Shown: positions 16,669-25,871 of the stretch, piece after piece | Layout of the letters: each line of letters begins with the position of its first letter | Position numbering within the stretch: position 1 is the stretch's first letter | Source of the DNA: Rhodopirellula bahusiensis | Lineage (GTDB): Bacteria; Planctomycetota; Planctomycetia; Pirellulales; Pirellulaceae | Direction of reading: 5' to 3' | Assembly: GCF_002727185.1 (NCBI RefSeq) | Contig: NZ_NIZW01000034.1 | Location: 1-64,000, forward strand | DNA length: 64,000 nucleotides | Position numbers and translations under genes: made by a program | The notes under the pieces: generated by a model | Told to the model about the DNA's origin: nothing | The model's database searches: none | Seen by the model: the letters and a program-made list of their open reading frames with translations, nothing else

Positions 16669-17430
16669 ATGGTGACCATGAGCCATTCCTTTCGCCTTTC
16701 GATCCGTGTTCTAACTTTCATTTCAGCGTTCACGTTATCTTGCTTGGCGAGCCATCCAGTGAATGCACAGCAACCCAGCATCGATCATTCAGCCCGTCAT
16801 GAACTCGCGATCGAACGAGCTCAATCAAACCTGCGGCCGGATGATTCAGTTGCCACGAATCGATTGGTTGCATTGGCGGATGCGTTGCTTCGTGCGGGGA
16901 AGGTGAACGAATCCATTCCGCACTATGAAAAGGCGATCGAACAATCTCCTGACACGCGGCCTTACCTTTGGCAGTACGGCATCGCACTTTTTTTCGCAGG
17001 ACGCTTCGATGACGGACGCGAATTGTTTGAGGCTCATCGACGCGTGAATCCCAACGATGTTGAGAATGCGGCTTGGCACTTTCTCTGCGAAGCCAAAGCC
17101 AATGATATCGAGTCGGCTCGCAAGCTTCTCCTACCTGCACCAGGAGACCGAAGAGTTCCGATGTCAGAGATCCTCGATCGTTTGCCGGGTGGAGACGCGG
17201 GTGAGATCGAAGCTGCCGTGAAAGAAATCGACCGTCCGGCGTCGAAGCAATCGGCACGCTTCTACGCCGATCTGTACCTGGGGCTGATCGCGGATGCGGA
17301 AGGAAATCCAGCGGACGCTCAGCGTTTTATGAAGCGAGCGGGAGAGACCCCGATGACTCACTACATGGCCGATGTGGCTCGTGTCTATGCGGACCACTTG
17401 CATTCCTCGGCCAAACCGGATGAACGCTGA
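16669..17430 (+). CDS. Secreted TPR protein
   Basis: A 253-residue exported protein with a signal peptide (VLTFISAFTLSCLASHPVNAQQ) and at least two tetratricopeptide repeats in the first half (VALADALLRAGKVNESIPHYEKAI, here given only in outline, and the next repeat starting YLWQYGIALFFAG). The C-terminal part (YADLYLGLIADAEG to MTHYMADVA) looks like a further degenerate repeat. TPR proteins are scaffolds, so this is probably a periplasmic adaptor; no enzyme domain is visible. ATG at 16669 and ATG at 16678 (MSHSF) are both plausible; the second gives a cleaner signal peptide. The gene stands alone, downstream of the palindrome at 16573-16643. Confidence 0.75.
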   Translation: MVTMSHSFRLSIRVLTFISAFTLSCLASHPVNAQQPSIDHSARHELAIERAQSNLRPDDSVATNRLVALADALLRAGKVNESIPHYEKAIEQSPDTRPYLWQYGIALFFAGRFDDGRELFEAHRRVNPNDVENAAWHFLCEAKANDIESARKLLLPAPGDRRVPMSEILDRLPGGDAGEIEAAVKEIDRPASKQSARFYADLYLGLIADAEGNPADAQRFMKRAGETPMTHYMADVARVYADHLHSSAKPDER

Positions 17431-17476
17431 GAACCGTCTGGTTGTTTGCCTGGATTGAATTCTAGAGCTGGTCAAA

Positions 17477-17541
17477 CCGGAGGGCTCGCGCCCTGCCGCT
17501 AAAAATGGTAGCGGAACAACGCGAACTGTCCGGTGGCGCAC
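17477..17541. repeat. Inverted pair of the GGGCGCGAGCCC repeat core
   Basis: Two relatives of the core of the element at 6525-6560, facing each other. The reverse-strand copy at 17477-17501 reads TAGCGGCAGGGCGCGAGCC plus CTCCGG. The forward copy at 17509-17541 is degenerate but keeps TAGCGGAA, CGCGA and TCCGGTG. The pair lies between the convergent TPR and potassium-channel genes. The same module at two places 11 kb apart shows it is a dispersed family. Confidence 0.6.
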
Positions 17542-17582
17542 TGAGTTTCTCATCGACAAACCGCTCGCAGCAGATCGGTTGG

Positions 17583-18536
17583 TTATGCCGGCGAAGCTTC
17601 GGGCGTCGTCTCGTCCGGGGTCACTTCATCCAAGCGGTGGCCGCAACGATCGCAATGAACAGCTCCAGCTCGATGACTTGATAACCCGCACTGAGCGCAC
17701 CGATGATGCTCCGTCGTGGCGGCAATCTTGCCGGACAACTCAGCACTGACAAATCCGGTCGGCACAATGATCAACGAGTAACCAAGCAGAATCAGGGCCG
17801 CGGAGATGATCTTTCCGATCGTGGTGTGCGGGACAACGTCTCCATAACCCACCGTCGTCATCGTCACGATCGCCCAGTACATCGCTTGCGGAATGGAAGT
17901 GAAATCACTCTCGTGGGTTTCGCCCATCAACACCGTTTCGATTTGGTACATCAGCGTGCCACTGATCGTGACCGCCACCAAAACGACCGCCAAAAAGACA
18001 ATGATTTTTTCGCGAGATTTCCAAACCGCATCCGCGAGTTCGTCCGCTTGGCTCATCATTCGCCAAAGCTTCAATACCCGAAAGACTCGCAGCAAACGAA
18101 CACTGCGAAGAATCACAAACGACTTCGCTGACCGGCCCACCAACAGCGTCAGGTAGCTCGGCAGAATGCTGAGCAGATCCACGATCCCCCAAAAGCTGAA
18201 CGCATACTTCAGCGGATGACGCACGCAGTAGAGTCGCAATGCGTACTCAATGGTGAACAGGATTGTGAGAACCCACTCGAGCGCCCAAAACCAGAGAGCA
18301 AGTCTGCTGGTCGGCGTCGCTGAATTCGGATCTCGCTGCAAGTCGTATTCTGGCACGGTTTCCAGTGACACCAGCACAATGCTGGCGATGATGGCGACCA
18401 GCAACGCGATGTCGAAACCACGACCGAGTGGTGAATCAGCTTCGAAGATCACGTCGTAAATCGTCTGCCGGGCACCAGGCTCAGCAGGACGCTGGATCAA
18501 TCGACGCCGCAACACTTTTTCGGTCGCGGTGCTCAT
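17583..18536 (-). CDS. Voltage-gated-type potassium channel with C-terminal zinc ribbon
   Basis: A six-helix cation channel in the inner membrane, 317 residues. Seen: an Arg-rich S4 segment at about 144-156 (RSVRLLRVFRVLK), the pore helix with selectivity filter TVGYGD at 228-233, and S6 up to about 265, all as in Kv-type channels. Filter and S4 indicate potassium selectivity and possible voltage sensing. After S6, where many channels carry an RCK or cyclic-nucleotide domain, there is a short tail with Cys280, 283, 295 and 298, two CxxC pairs forming a likely zinc ribbon. The start overlaps the stop of the DinB-like gene by 4 bases, so both are probably on one transcript with the leucine-rich protein. 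Confidence 0.93.
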   Translation of the reverse strand: MSTATEKVLRRRLIQRPAEPGARQTIYDVIFEADSPLGRGFDIALLVAIIASIVLVSLETVPEYDLQRDPNSATPTSRLALWFWALEWVLTILFTIEYALRLYCVRHPLKYAFSFWGIVDLLSILPSYLTLLVGRSAKSFVILRSVRLLRVFRVLKLWRMMSQADELADAVWKSREKIIVFLAVVLVAVTISGTLMYQIETVLMGETHESDFTSIPQAMYWAIVTMTTVGYGDVVPHTTIGKIISAALILLGYSLIIVPTGFVSAELSGKIAATTEHHRCAQCGLSSHRAGAVHCDRCGHRLDEVTPDETTPEASPA

Positions 18537-19105
18537 GTCATTTGAGGACCGCGAGAAACGTGAACATCACATCGCTGTTCGATGATTTCCAAGTGATGCA
18601 GCAGGTGCCCCGCCGTCACCCAGGCCATCCCGCGAACGCTGATCCGGTTGTCGTCGACCGTTCCAACGTTGTCCCATGCTCTTGGGTCAATCCGTCGCAG
18701 CAACGTTGTGTTGGCTTGCCGGCAAAACCCCAATTCGGAAATCAGCTCTCGCATGTTCCCCAAACCAAAGCGTGCCGCCGCGTAAGCATTTTCATCCCAC
18801 GCAGGCTGATTGTTTTGATCTCCCGCCGCGATTCGCAGCATTCGATCGCCGCCGATTCGCTCCGCATCGACGCAGTGTTCAACGACCTGGCGAATCGTCC
18901 ACGAGTAAGGCTGGTGGACTTTATCGATTTGCTCAGCGGAGAGACTGCCTGCCAATTCGCAAACCCAGTGCAACTGGTCGTCCATGGCTTTCAGAACGCA
19001 TTCACCAGGAACACGGCTCACCAATTCACGGTGATAATCCGACGACAACTCGTCCTCGCCAGGCCGGCGACTCTTGAAGCGGCTCACGACTGGATTGGCT
19101 TGCAT
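18533..19105 (-). CDS. DinB-like four-helix protein
   Basis: A 190-residue member of the DinB/YfiT-like superfamily, cytoplasmic four-helix bundles that commonly bind a divalent metal through three His. Seen: VVEHCVDAERIGGDRM holds the first His near residue 80, and GHLLHHLEII near residue 175 supplies the others, in the usual spacing. Family members include thiol transferases and proteins of unknown role, so no substrate is proposed. Its start shares one base with the stop of the leucine-rich protein gene (TGATG arrangement) and its stop overlaps the channel start by 4, placing it in the middle of a three-gene unit. Confidence 0.85.
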   Translation of the reverse strand: MQANPVVSRFKSRRPGEDELSSDYHRELVSRVPGECVLKAMDDQLHWVCELAGSLSAEQIDKVHQPYSWTIRQVVEHCVDAERIGGDRMLRIAAGDQNNQPAWDENAYAAARFGLGNMRELISELGFCRQANTTLLRRIDPRAWDNVGTVDDNRISVRGMAWVTAGHLLHHLEIIEQRCDVHVSRGPQMT

Positions 19106-20433
19106 CAGTTTTCAAACTCGATCACTTGAAGGTCAGGGTGGTTCTCAGCCAATTCATCGATGACGTCGAATCCGATGCTGGTGTTGGCAACGTTCATGCT
19201 CTTCAGGTTGGGAAGTTTCGCCAACTCGAGGAAGCTACTGTCGCCAAGTTGCGTCCCAGCAACATTCAACGTTTTCAACTTGGTCATTTTCATCAAAACG
19301 GGCAATGCTTCGTCCGTCACCGAAGTGGACTTCAGATTCAATTCTTCCAAATTGACCAACGCGTCCAATCCCGCCAGCGTCTCGTCGTTCGTTTTGGTTT
19401 CCCAAAGTCCGAGATACGTCAGGCCAGTCAGTTTACCCAACTGAGCGATGCCTTCGGGGGACGCCAAACGACATTCCGAAATATCGACATAAGTCACAGC
19501 GGGCAGTTGCGAGATGACTTCCAATCCTTTGTCGTCAACCGAAGAATCGCGAAGTTCAAATCGAGCAAGAGCTTTGTTGTTGGCAATGTGCTGGATGCCT
19601 TCCCCGGTCACGTCACAGCCACGAATCCGCAGACGCTTCAGCTTGGACAGGCTTTTCAGTTCAGCCATCGCAGCGTCGTTGATCTTGGAGTAATCACCCT
19701 GCAAATTTTCGAGCGTCGGGGTCTCGCCCAACATCTTCATCGTTGGTCCGTTGATCGTTGTGCAGTAGTTGAAGTTGATCGACTTCAGCGGCAACGGTGC
19801 AAGCTTGACTAAGCCTTCATCAGTCACCTTGGACTTTTCCAACTGCACATCAGCGAGCGTCTTGATCTTGGCCAGCGAATCCATACCAGCGTCACCGATA
19901 TTGCTGTTCCGTAAATCGATCGCTCGCAATTTGCTCAAACCAGTCAGCAATTCCAAGCCTTCGTCGGTGACGCCGGTGCGTCGCAGAAACAACGCTCCGA
20001 TTGTGGTCATCTTGCCAACGGTTTCCAGCGTCTGGTCGGTGATCGCAGTGTCAGTGAGCGTCAATCGATTCAGCTTGGTCAACGAAGTCAGGTTCTCCAT
20101 TCCCGCATCATCAATGCCGGGACCATTGAACGTGGCCTCGGTGGTGTTCGGAATTCCGCCGAGGTGTTGCATTGATTCTGCAATGCCACCTTTCTGATTC
20201 GCGATCGAGAATTCCACCACGTTTCCGTCACTGCCCTTGGTCAGAATGAACCCAGCTTCCGTCAGTGCAGCCACCGCCTCTGGATCGTCCGGCGTGGCTT
20301 TGGGAGGAACGCTGACGACCGTCTCTTCGACTTCGGGCCCCTTGGATTCCGAATCAGAATTGGATCGGGAACAACCGGTGAGGGTCAAACTCCCGATGAA
20401 CAGTCCAGTCAAAATCGAACGATGAAAAGTCAT
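19105..20433 (-). CDS. Leucine-rich-repeat lipoprotein
   Basis: A 442-residue exported protein with lipoprotein signal FIGSLTLTGC, then a Ser/Glu linker, then about a dozen leucine-rich repeats of 23-25 residues of the form LTSLTKLNRLTLTDTAITDQ, with the GMENLT/GLELLT pattern found in planctomycete cysteine-containing-type repeats. Such proteins present a curved binding surface, probably in the periplasm. The start at 20433 (MTFHRSIL) is chosen because it gives a correct lipoprotein signal; the frame extends upstream to 20547 without one. It is first of a three-gene unit with the DinB-like and channel genes. The partner cannot be inferred from sequence. Confidence 0.85.
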   Translation of the reverse strand: MTFHRSILTGLFIGSLTLTGCSRSNSDSESKGPEVEETVVSVPPKATPDDPEAVAALTEAGFILTKGSDGNVVEFSIANQKGGIAESMQHLGGIPNTTEATFNGPGIDDAGMENLTSLTKLNRLTLTDTAITDQTLETVGKMTTIGALFLRRTGVTDEGLELLTGLSKLRAIDLRNSNIGDAGMDSLAKIKTLADVQLEKSKVTDEGLVKLAPLPLKSINFNYCTTINGPTMKMLGETPTLENLQGDYSKINDAAMAELKSLSKLKRLRIRGCDVTGEGIQHIANNKALARFELRDSSVDDKGLEVISQLPAVTYVDISECRLASPEGIAQLGKLTGLTYLGLWETKTNDETLAGLDALVNLEELNLKSTSVTDEALPVLMKMTKLKTLNVAGTQLGDSSFLELAKLPNLKSMNVANTSIGFDVIDELAENHPDLQVIEFEN

Positions 20434-20577
20434 GGGTCGAAGGCTTGGGCGAGAGAGCAAATTCAGTTTCATTTTGGCAAGAGGCGATCGGCCTCGGGAA
20501 AGGTTGGGAGGGCGGTTCAGTCGGCGGCGACTGAGGTGATCCTGCATTTTAGCGTCAATCGAGTTTCACTTCTTCCC

Positions 20578-21057
20578 CTACTTTTTCCCCAACGCACGCT
20601 TGGCGGAGAAGAACTCGGTTAATAAATGGCCGCACTGATCCGCCATCACTCCATGGGTCACTTCGCAGCGGTGGTTGAGGCGAGTATCGGTCAACACTTC
20701 GTACAAACTGGTCACCGCACCCGCCTTTGGATCGCTGGCCCCAAATACCACCCGTGGAACGCGAGCCTGCAGGATCGCGCCCGCGCACATCAGGCAGGGT
20801 TCGAGCGTCACATACAACGTGGTTTGTTCCAGACGCCAGTTTTCGATCGAAGCGGCGGCTTGCGTGATCGCGATCATCTCGGCGTGCGCCGTCGGATCGT
20901 GCAAGGCTTCGCGTTGGTTGGCCGCAGCCGCAATGGCGGTTCCTGATCGCACGATGATCGCGCCAACGGGCACTTCGTCCTCCAACGCAGCGGACTGAGC
21001 CATCTCGATCGCTCGCTGCATCCAGTGACGATCGATGTCCAAGGGATCCAAATTCAT
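20578..21057 (-). CDS. tadA: tRNA-specific adenosine deaminase
   Basis: Deaminates A34 to inosine in the anticodon of tRNA-Arg(ACG), which lets one tRNA read several codons; essential in most bacteria. Seen: 159 residues; zinc site His58-Ala-Glu60 (HAEMIA) with the catalytic Glu, and P-Cys88-LM-Cys91; VPVGAIIV and [15 protein letters not shown] are family-typical. The start overlaps the stop of the upstream DUF1080-like gene by 4 bases, so its expression is tied to a secreted protein of unrelated role, a pairing more likely of convenience than function. An N-terminal extension in the same frame is ignored because the family begins at this Met. Confidence 0.95.
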   Translation of the reverse strand: MNLDPLDIDRHWMQRAIEMAQSAALEDEVPVGAIIVRSGTAIAAAANQREALHDPTAHAEMIAITQAAASIENWRLEQTTLYVTLEPCLMCAGAILQARVPRVVFGASDPKAGAVTSLYEVLTDTRLNHRCEVTHGVMADQCGHLLTEFFSAKRALGKK

Positions 21058-21914
21058 GAGTTGTCCGACGGCGTCGCTGTGGATGATTCTGCGGCCGATG
21101 CATCAGCCTTTTCCGTGGCGGGCTCCGCATCCAAACGGCGAACTTCAATGCTCCGGATCTCGCTCTCGCATTGAAAATTCGCGATCCCCAACGGTAGGCA
21201 AGGATCCATTTCAATGCGGATGTCAAACGTGTGTTCGGACCGGTTGACGCTGGCCCATTCCATCCCGTCGATCCAAGTGGTCACGTTGTCCTTGTCGACT
21301 CGAATTCGGATCTCGTACCACTGCTTGTTCTTAAAATCTTGGTACCCGGTGGTCTCATTGCTCGATGCATCGTTGCCGTCGATGCTGCTGATTCCCACCA
21401 CGCCGCCGCCCCAGCCACCCAGCACAAAGCTGCAATGTTCTTTTCCAACTGGGAACGTCACGGCGGCGAAAAAGTCAAATCCATCGGTCCGCCGAGCCTG
21501 CATCCGCAGCTCATAGTTTTCGAGCGGAAAATCGCCTGTCCAGCGGATTCCCGTCAGCGGGTCGCCCATCCCCAAACGGAACAATTCGGCCGTCGCAGGC
21601 TTCTTCGCTGAGCCTTCTTCTGGTTTCTTCTTCCAATCTTCTCGCGTGATTCCGCCGTCCCCACCAAAGTGAGCTTCGTCCCACTTGCCCGCCAATGGAC
21701 GCCATTTGGCAGCGGATTTCTCGGCGTTTCCCAACTCGGCATCTTCATTGGCCACCACAGGGGGAGTTCCCCCGGGCTGGCAATATGCGGAAGATGGGAC
21801 AAGTGCGAGCACGATCGTCGCGAAGAATGCCCGCGGCGTCGGAAACGAAGCCAGATAAATCGAAGGAGTGGATTGCGGACGCACGATAGAGACCTTTAGC
21901 GAACGAATTGTCAT
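21054..21914 (-). CDS. Secreted DUF1080/LamG-like domain protein
   Basis: An exported 286-residue protein. After an N-terminal hydrophobic segment ([16 protein letters not shown]) comes a single jelly-roll-like domain with [29 protein letters not shown] and [20 protein letters not shown], the pattern of DUF1080 (3-keto-disaccharide hydrolase) or concanavalin-like domains common in planctomycete secretomes. A role in binding or cutting polysaccharide is probable from family knowledge, not from visible catalytic residues. ATG at 21914 is preferred over GTG at 21941 because the latter would leave 5 bases to the divergent VanZ-like start. Its last 4 bases overlap tadA. Confidence 0.75.
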   Translation of the reverse strand: MTIRSLKVSIVRPQSTPSIYLASFPTPRAFFATIVLALVPSSAYCQPGGTPPVVANEDAELGNAEKSAAKWRPLAGKWDEAHFGGDGGITREDWKKKPEEGSAKKPATAELFRLGMGDPLTGIRWTGDFPLENYELRMQARRTDGFDFFAAVTFPVGKEHCSFVLGGWGGGVVGISSIDGNDASSNETTGYQDFKNKQWYEIRIRVDKDNVTTWIDGMEWASVNRSEHTFDIRIEMDPCLPLGIANFQCESEIRSIEVRRLDAEPATEKADASAAESSTATPSDNS

Positions 21915-21946
21915 AGACGCCCATTGTCCTCGCGAGAGCACGCCTG

Positions 21947-22369
21947 ATGCAACCGGTCACCAAACTTCGACTGCTCGGCTTTCGACTGGCTGTGATCGCG
22001 TTGGCTGCCTACTGGATCGCGATTTTTGTTGGCACGCACCTGCCAAAAATTCCAAAGACGCTTCCTGCGGTGAACGACAAGGTCATGCACTTCACGGCAT
22101 TCTTTGGTTTGGCAACGCTGCTCTGCTACTGCACGACTTCGCCCCGAGTGTGGCGTCGATTCCCAATCATCGTGGCCATGTGCCTGGTCTACGCCTGCGT
22201 CGATGAACTGACGCAATCGTTTGTACGAGGCCGGCATTCTGATGTGATGGATTTCCTGGCTGATGCCGCTGGCACACTGACGGCAGTGATTCTGTACGCC
22301 ACCGTCCGCTGGGCATGGCTCGGCCGTCACGAACGCTCGGGCACCGTTCACTCAACATCGGCAACTTAG
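21947..22369 (+). CDS. VanZ-like membrane protein
   Basis: A 140-residue protein with about four membrane helices and the VanZ-family landmarks: NDKVMHFTAFFGLA after the first helix, then VDELTQSFVRGRHSDVMDFLADAAG. Family members include the teicoplanin-resistance accessory VanZ; most chromosomal ones have no known role, so antibiotic resistance should not be assumed. It is divergent from the DUF1080-like gene with 32 bases between start codons, and its stop overlaps by 4 bases the end of a convergent small membrane-protein gene. Confidence 0.85.
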   Translation: MQPVTKLRLLGFRLAVIALAAYWIAIFVGTHLPKIPKTLPAVNDKVMHFTAFFGLATLLCYCTTSPRVWRRFPIIVAMCLVYACVDELTQSFVRGRHSDVMDFLADAAGTLTAVILYATVRWAWLGRHERSGTVHSTSAT

Positions 22370-22563
22370 CCGTAGATCGCGAACAGGATCGGAAATCCGA
22401 TGCCCACAATCGAGTGCAGTGTGATTGCGAACCAATAGGGGCCAGGCGATTTTTCGCGTTCGACGACCATCTTGTCCGCTGCCCATCCGAGCATCGCGCA
22501 GCCGGTGAACAGCTCCAGCCCTATCAGCAGCACCGCAAAAGCGGCGAAGACCAGCATCATCAT
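22366..22563 (-). CDS. Small two-helix membrane protein
   Basis: A 65-residue protein made almost entirely of two hydrophobic helices (VFAAFAVLLIGLELFTGCAM and a second around LHSIVGIGFPILFAIYG) joined by a charged loop DKMVVEREKS. I believe it is real because its ATG overlaps the stop of the large VWA gene by 4 bases (ATGA), the arrangement used throughout this window, and because its composition suits a membrane protein rather than a shadow frame. It could be a small partner of the VWA protein. No family is recognised. Confidence 0.6.
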   Translation of the reverse strand: MMMLVFAAFAVLLIGLELFTGCAMLGWAADKMVVEREKSPGPYWFAITLHSIVGIGFPILFAIYG

Positions 22564-25500
22564 TTCTTCTTCGCCCGTCGTTTCGCTTCGAGCAATCGCT
22601 CGGTGTAGCTCGTCGCCGAAGACTCATCTTGGTCGCTTGTGGACGATGAACCTCGCGACGCGTCCTGCGAGTCACCGGGTCGACCCAGCGGCGAATCCAG
22701 TCCGTCGACACCAGACTCCTTCGAGCCACCAATGTCGATCGATTCTGGTTCGAACCGCGGACTCGGGCGTCGTTGCTTGTTGACGTCTTCTTTGGTTTGA
22801 CGCAGTTGATCCAATCTCGCGACCGTCGTTGCCTCTGGTTGAGCTTCTCCCACCATCCGATTCCACCAAGTTTTCAAAAAACCGAATCGGATCGCAACGC
22901 GGCGCACCAACACATCGGTGAAGAACAACACGCACGCGGCCAACACGAACCAAGGCCACGCATCACGGATGCGACGAGCCAACGGCAAGCCACCACGGAA
23001 CGTGTCTCGTGAAAGCAGAGCGTCGTCCAAGGTCGCTTCCAACGGTTCGGTAACCAACCCAGCCTCGCCGCCATCGGGTGTCATCGATGCCAGCTGTGCG
23101 ATCAAAGTTTCGTTCGTTTCGCGGTACCGGAACTCTTCGCTGTAGGGCACCGTCACTCCCGCGGACAGCGGAGCGTTCCCATCACCAGGAATCACGTTGA
23201 CGAAGTACGTTCCCGCTCGATCGATCGGGAAGGATCCCTCGTAGCGTCCCGGCGCGGTTTGCTCCATTTCCAGCATCAGTGGCTGAAGCTCGGGATCCAA
23301 CACGGAGCCACCGACTTCCAGGAAGTTCAGGAACGAATCGTCTTCGCCCAGCGCGGTCACAATCACATCGACCATGTCATCTCGCACCTGAGTTGCCAGA
23401 GAGAATTGCCCGGTGTCGCCGGTGGGTCGCATCAACCAACGCACCAATTGCGAATGCAATTTTTCGTACCCGGGCCACCCCGTCCAAGCGTTGGTCCACC
23501 GTGCCCCCGCGTCGGTCGTCAGAACAGCGGAACGCCCGAGACCATACGTCCACGTCGCCAAGACCGTCGCGTTTTCGGGTGTACTGGGTTTCGGTGATTG
23601 AGCGACGACCTGCACCAGCGGGCTGTCTTTGACCTGGGTCATGACAAAGCCGGTGATGGGTGGAAGTGAGTCCACGCCATCGACGATCGGGTGCGGGTAA
23701 ATGATCTGAGGCGTGACGCCGCCCGGTGGCTCATAGATCAACGGCCGAGTCACCCGGCGTGCTTCGCGTTGAAAAATACCGGGCAATGCACGCCCGGATT
23801 TGACGGCGTAGTACTTGCCGCCCGTGGCACGCGCGATGTCCTGCAATCGCCTGCTGTCGGACAACCCGTGCGATTCCACCGCGACCGTGCTGATCGTGAT
23901 GCTGTTGTCTTGGAATGCCTTGATGACACTGTTGGTCGGTGCTCCTGGGTCGCCATCGCTGATGATGATCAGGTGCTTGACTGATGCGTCGGATCGAACC
24001 AATCCCGCCACCGCCATCCGCATCGCTGGGTCGAATTCGGGCATGTCACCGGGCGTCATCCGCCCAACCGCGGCAAGCATCGCACGGCGGTTGGGACCGA
24101 CTTCCAACATGCCTTTGGATCCGCCCCACAACCACTTGTCGCCGTTTATGGTCCAGTGCACCACGCCGGCCTGATCGGCACTGCCGAGTTGTTCGATCGC
24201 GGCAATGGAGATCTGTTTTTGCCAGTAGTTGCCCTGCGCCATTTCGCTGGCGTGCATGATCAAAGCCAGAGCACCGACGCCTTGCACCTTGGTATTCTTG
24301 ATTTGGAAGTCAACGGGCATCGCTTTTTCAAGCTCCGTCCCCGTCCACCCACCGGCTCCCAAAGAATCCGGACCGCCGATCATCAGCAACCCAGCCCCGA
24401 GCTGCTGCGTGTTGCGAACCAGCATTTCGATTTGGTCGTCGCTGAACGAAGTGATCGTTTGCGTCGTGTCGCCCGACACCCGCGCCACGCCGGCCAAAAT
24501 CACCGCGTCATAGGGCTGCAGCTCCGCCAGCGATCCAAAGAGCTGCGTCGTTGGCATCGGCGTCACTTCGATGTTGGAATCTCGCAGCGTTGCGATCAGC
24601 AATTCGAAATCGCCAATGTCTTCCGGCCCATGAATCAGAAGCACGCGGCCCTTGCCGCGAACGTAGGTGTAGCCCGTCGCACTGTTGTTCTGCTTCAGTG
24701 AATCGTCTTCGTCCTCATCCGCGATGAATTCGGCTTCGTAGGTGTAGGCCGCCGGTTGATCGATCTTGTGCTGCAACGGGAACACATTCTTTCCCGGTTG
24801 CAGCTCAACGGTCTGCTCCAACAACAACGCTTCCTCGCCCGCGACCTTTTGCTTGACACGCAATCGCCCCGACACTGGCTCATCGGAATCGGTTGGCTTC
24901 GCACCTTGGCGGTCCACCACGATGCGAGCCTCAAACGGTTGGCCCTTTCGAATGTTCGAGGGCAGGTCGATCTTCTCGACCAGGACCTCTCCGCCGGCTT
25001 CTTTCAACACGGGGACCACATCGATCCCGATTCCCGCGTCGACGATCCGGCTGCCAATCCGGCGGGCTTCGCCCATGTTCTCATTGCCATCGGTCACAAT
25101 CACGATCCGGCGTGACGTGTCCTCGGGCATGGAAGCCTGAGCGAGATTCAGTGCCGTTTCCAGATTGGTCGCGTCGGTCCGCTCCAGCAAACTTTCCAAG
25201 CGACGGATCGGCGGCACGTTGTCGTCGTACGGTGGGATCTCGATCATCGCATCGCGACCGAACACGATGATCCCAGCCCGGTCGCCGCGTGTCGCATTTC
25301 GGTGCCGACGAACCGATTCGATCACGTAATCCAGCATCGCCGTGCGTTTCGCCGACGGAATGCTTTCGCTTTGGTCCAGCACGTACATGACCGTGATCCG
25401 GTCGCTGGTCCAAACCAATTGCACACCGGCAAGCGCCGCAACAATCGCGGCCCAAACAACGGTCCGGACGATCAATGCAAAGACGCGTCGCCATGCCCCG

Positions 25501-25604
25501 AGGACTCGCAGATGTGACCATCCCAGCCACCACAGCAACGGCAACGCCACCAACCACCAAAGGTAGTCGGGCGATTCAAAACCGAGGCGAAAAGGAAATG
25601 TCAC
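22560..25604 (-). CDS. Large membrane protein with two VWA-like domains and a GATase1-like domain
   Basis: A 1014-residue inner-membrane protein with helices at about 12-30 and 42-62 and a third near residue 890 (PWFVLAACVLFFTDVL). First VWA domain from 70: MIDAS D77-Q-S79-E-S81 and IVTDGNEN. Next comes a Rossmann-like domain, RVLLIHGPEDIGDFELL to LLMIGGPDSLGAGG, as in glutamine-amidotransferase-like proteins but without a visible catalytic Cys. Then a second VWA-like domain in which the first MIDAS motif reads HASEM rather than DxSxS, though ISDGDPG is kept. The acidic/basic C-terminal tail is low complexity. Such proteins accompany Bat/aerotolerance-type systems in planctomycetes, but no MoxR ATPase or DUF58 gene is nearby here. 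Role unknown; probably periplasmic scaffolding. Confidence 0.88.
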   Translation of the reverse strand: MTFPFRLGFESPDYLWWLVALPLLWWLGWSHLRVLGAWRRVFALIVRTVVWAAIVAALAGVQLVWTSDRITVMYVLDQSESIPSAKRTAMLDYVIESVRRHRNATRGDRAGIIVFGRDAMIEIPPYDDNVPPIRRLESLLERTDATNLETALNLAQASMPEDTSRRIVIVTDGNENMGEARRIGSRIVDAGIGIDVVPVLKEAGGEVLVEKIDLPSNIRKGQPFEARIVVDRQGAKPTDSDEPVSGRLRVKQKVAGEEALLLEQTVELQPGKNVFPLQHKIDQPAAYTYEAEFIADEDEDDSLKQNNSATGYTYVRGKGRVLLIHGPEDIGDFELLIATLRDSNIEVTPMPTTQLFGSLAELQPYDAVILAGVARVSGDTTQTITSFSDDQIEMLVRNTQQLGAGLLMIGGPDSLGAGGWTGTELEKAMPVDFQIKNTKVQGVGALALIMHASEMAQGNYWQKQISIAAIEQLGSADQAGVVHWTINGDKWLWGGSKGMLEVGPNRRAMLAAVGRMTPGDMPEFDPAMRMAVAGLVRSDASVKHLIIISDGDPGAPTNSVIKAFQDNSITISTVAVESHGLSDSRRLQDIARATGGKYYAVKSGRALPGIFQREARRVTRPLIYEPPGGVTPQIIYPHPIVDGVDSLPPITGFVMTQVKDSPLVQVVAQSPKPSTPENATVLATWTYGLGRSAVLTTDAGARWTNAWTGWPGYEKLHSQLVRWLMRPTGDTGQFSLATQVRDDMVDVIVTALGEDDSFLNFLEVGGSVLDPELQPLMLEMEQTAPGRYEGSFPIDRAGTYFVNVIPGDGNAPLSAGVTVPYSEEFRYRETNETLIAQLASMTPDGGEAGLVTEPLEATLDDALLSRDTFRGGLPLARRIRDAWPWFVLAACVLFFTDVLVRRVAIRFGFLKTWWNRMVGEAQPEATTVARLDQLRQTKEDVNKQRRPSPRFEPESIDIGGSKESGVDGLDSPLGRPGDSQDASRGSSSTSDQDESSATSYTERLLEAKRRAKKK

Positions 25605-25813
25605 GACAGAGCCCTGTGTGGCCGAATGGTTCCGCGTGGCCGACCAAGCGATCGTCTACCGACGCGATGTTGCGGCACAACCGATTGGCTGGTCGCAGAT
25701 TCATCGCTCCATCATAACGCAGGATCCAACCGCGGGGTCCCGCGGTCAGGGCAAATCACTTTCTCAAATCGCACCAGTTTGCCGATAGCCGTTGGGCCCA
25801 GCTGCCTTGCAAG

Positions 25814-25844
25814 AACCGGTGCTAACGCACGGCGGCTGACATTG
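25814..25844 (+). repeat. Dispersed CTAACG repeat, copy 3
   Basis: Contains CCGGTGCTAACGCAC followed by GGCGGCTGACATTG. It matches the reverse complement of the copy at 35014-35043 at nearly every position. It lies in the 267-base gap between the MFS stop and the VWA protein start; nothing else recognisable is in that gap. Confidence 0.7.
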
Positions 25845-25871
25845 CGGTTTTGGCGTTTATCTGCCAGTCGC

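Noticed and set aside
21947-22369. Glycopeptide-resistance role for the VanZ-like gene
   Set aside because: VanZ-like proteins are common chromosomal proteins of unknown role, and no vanH, vanA, vanX or regulator genes are nearby.
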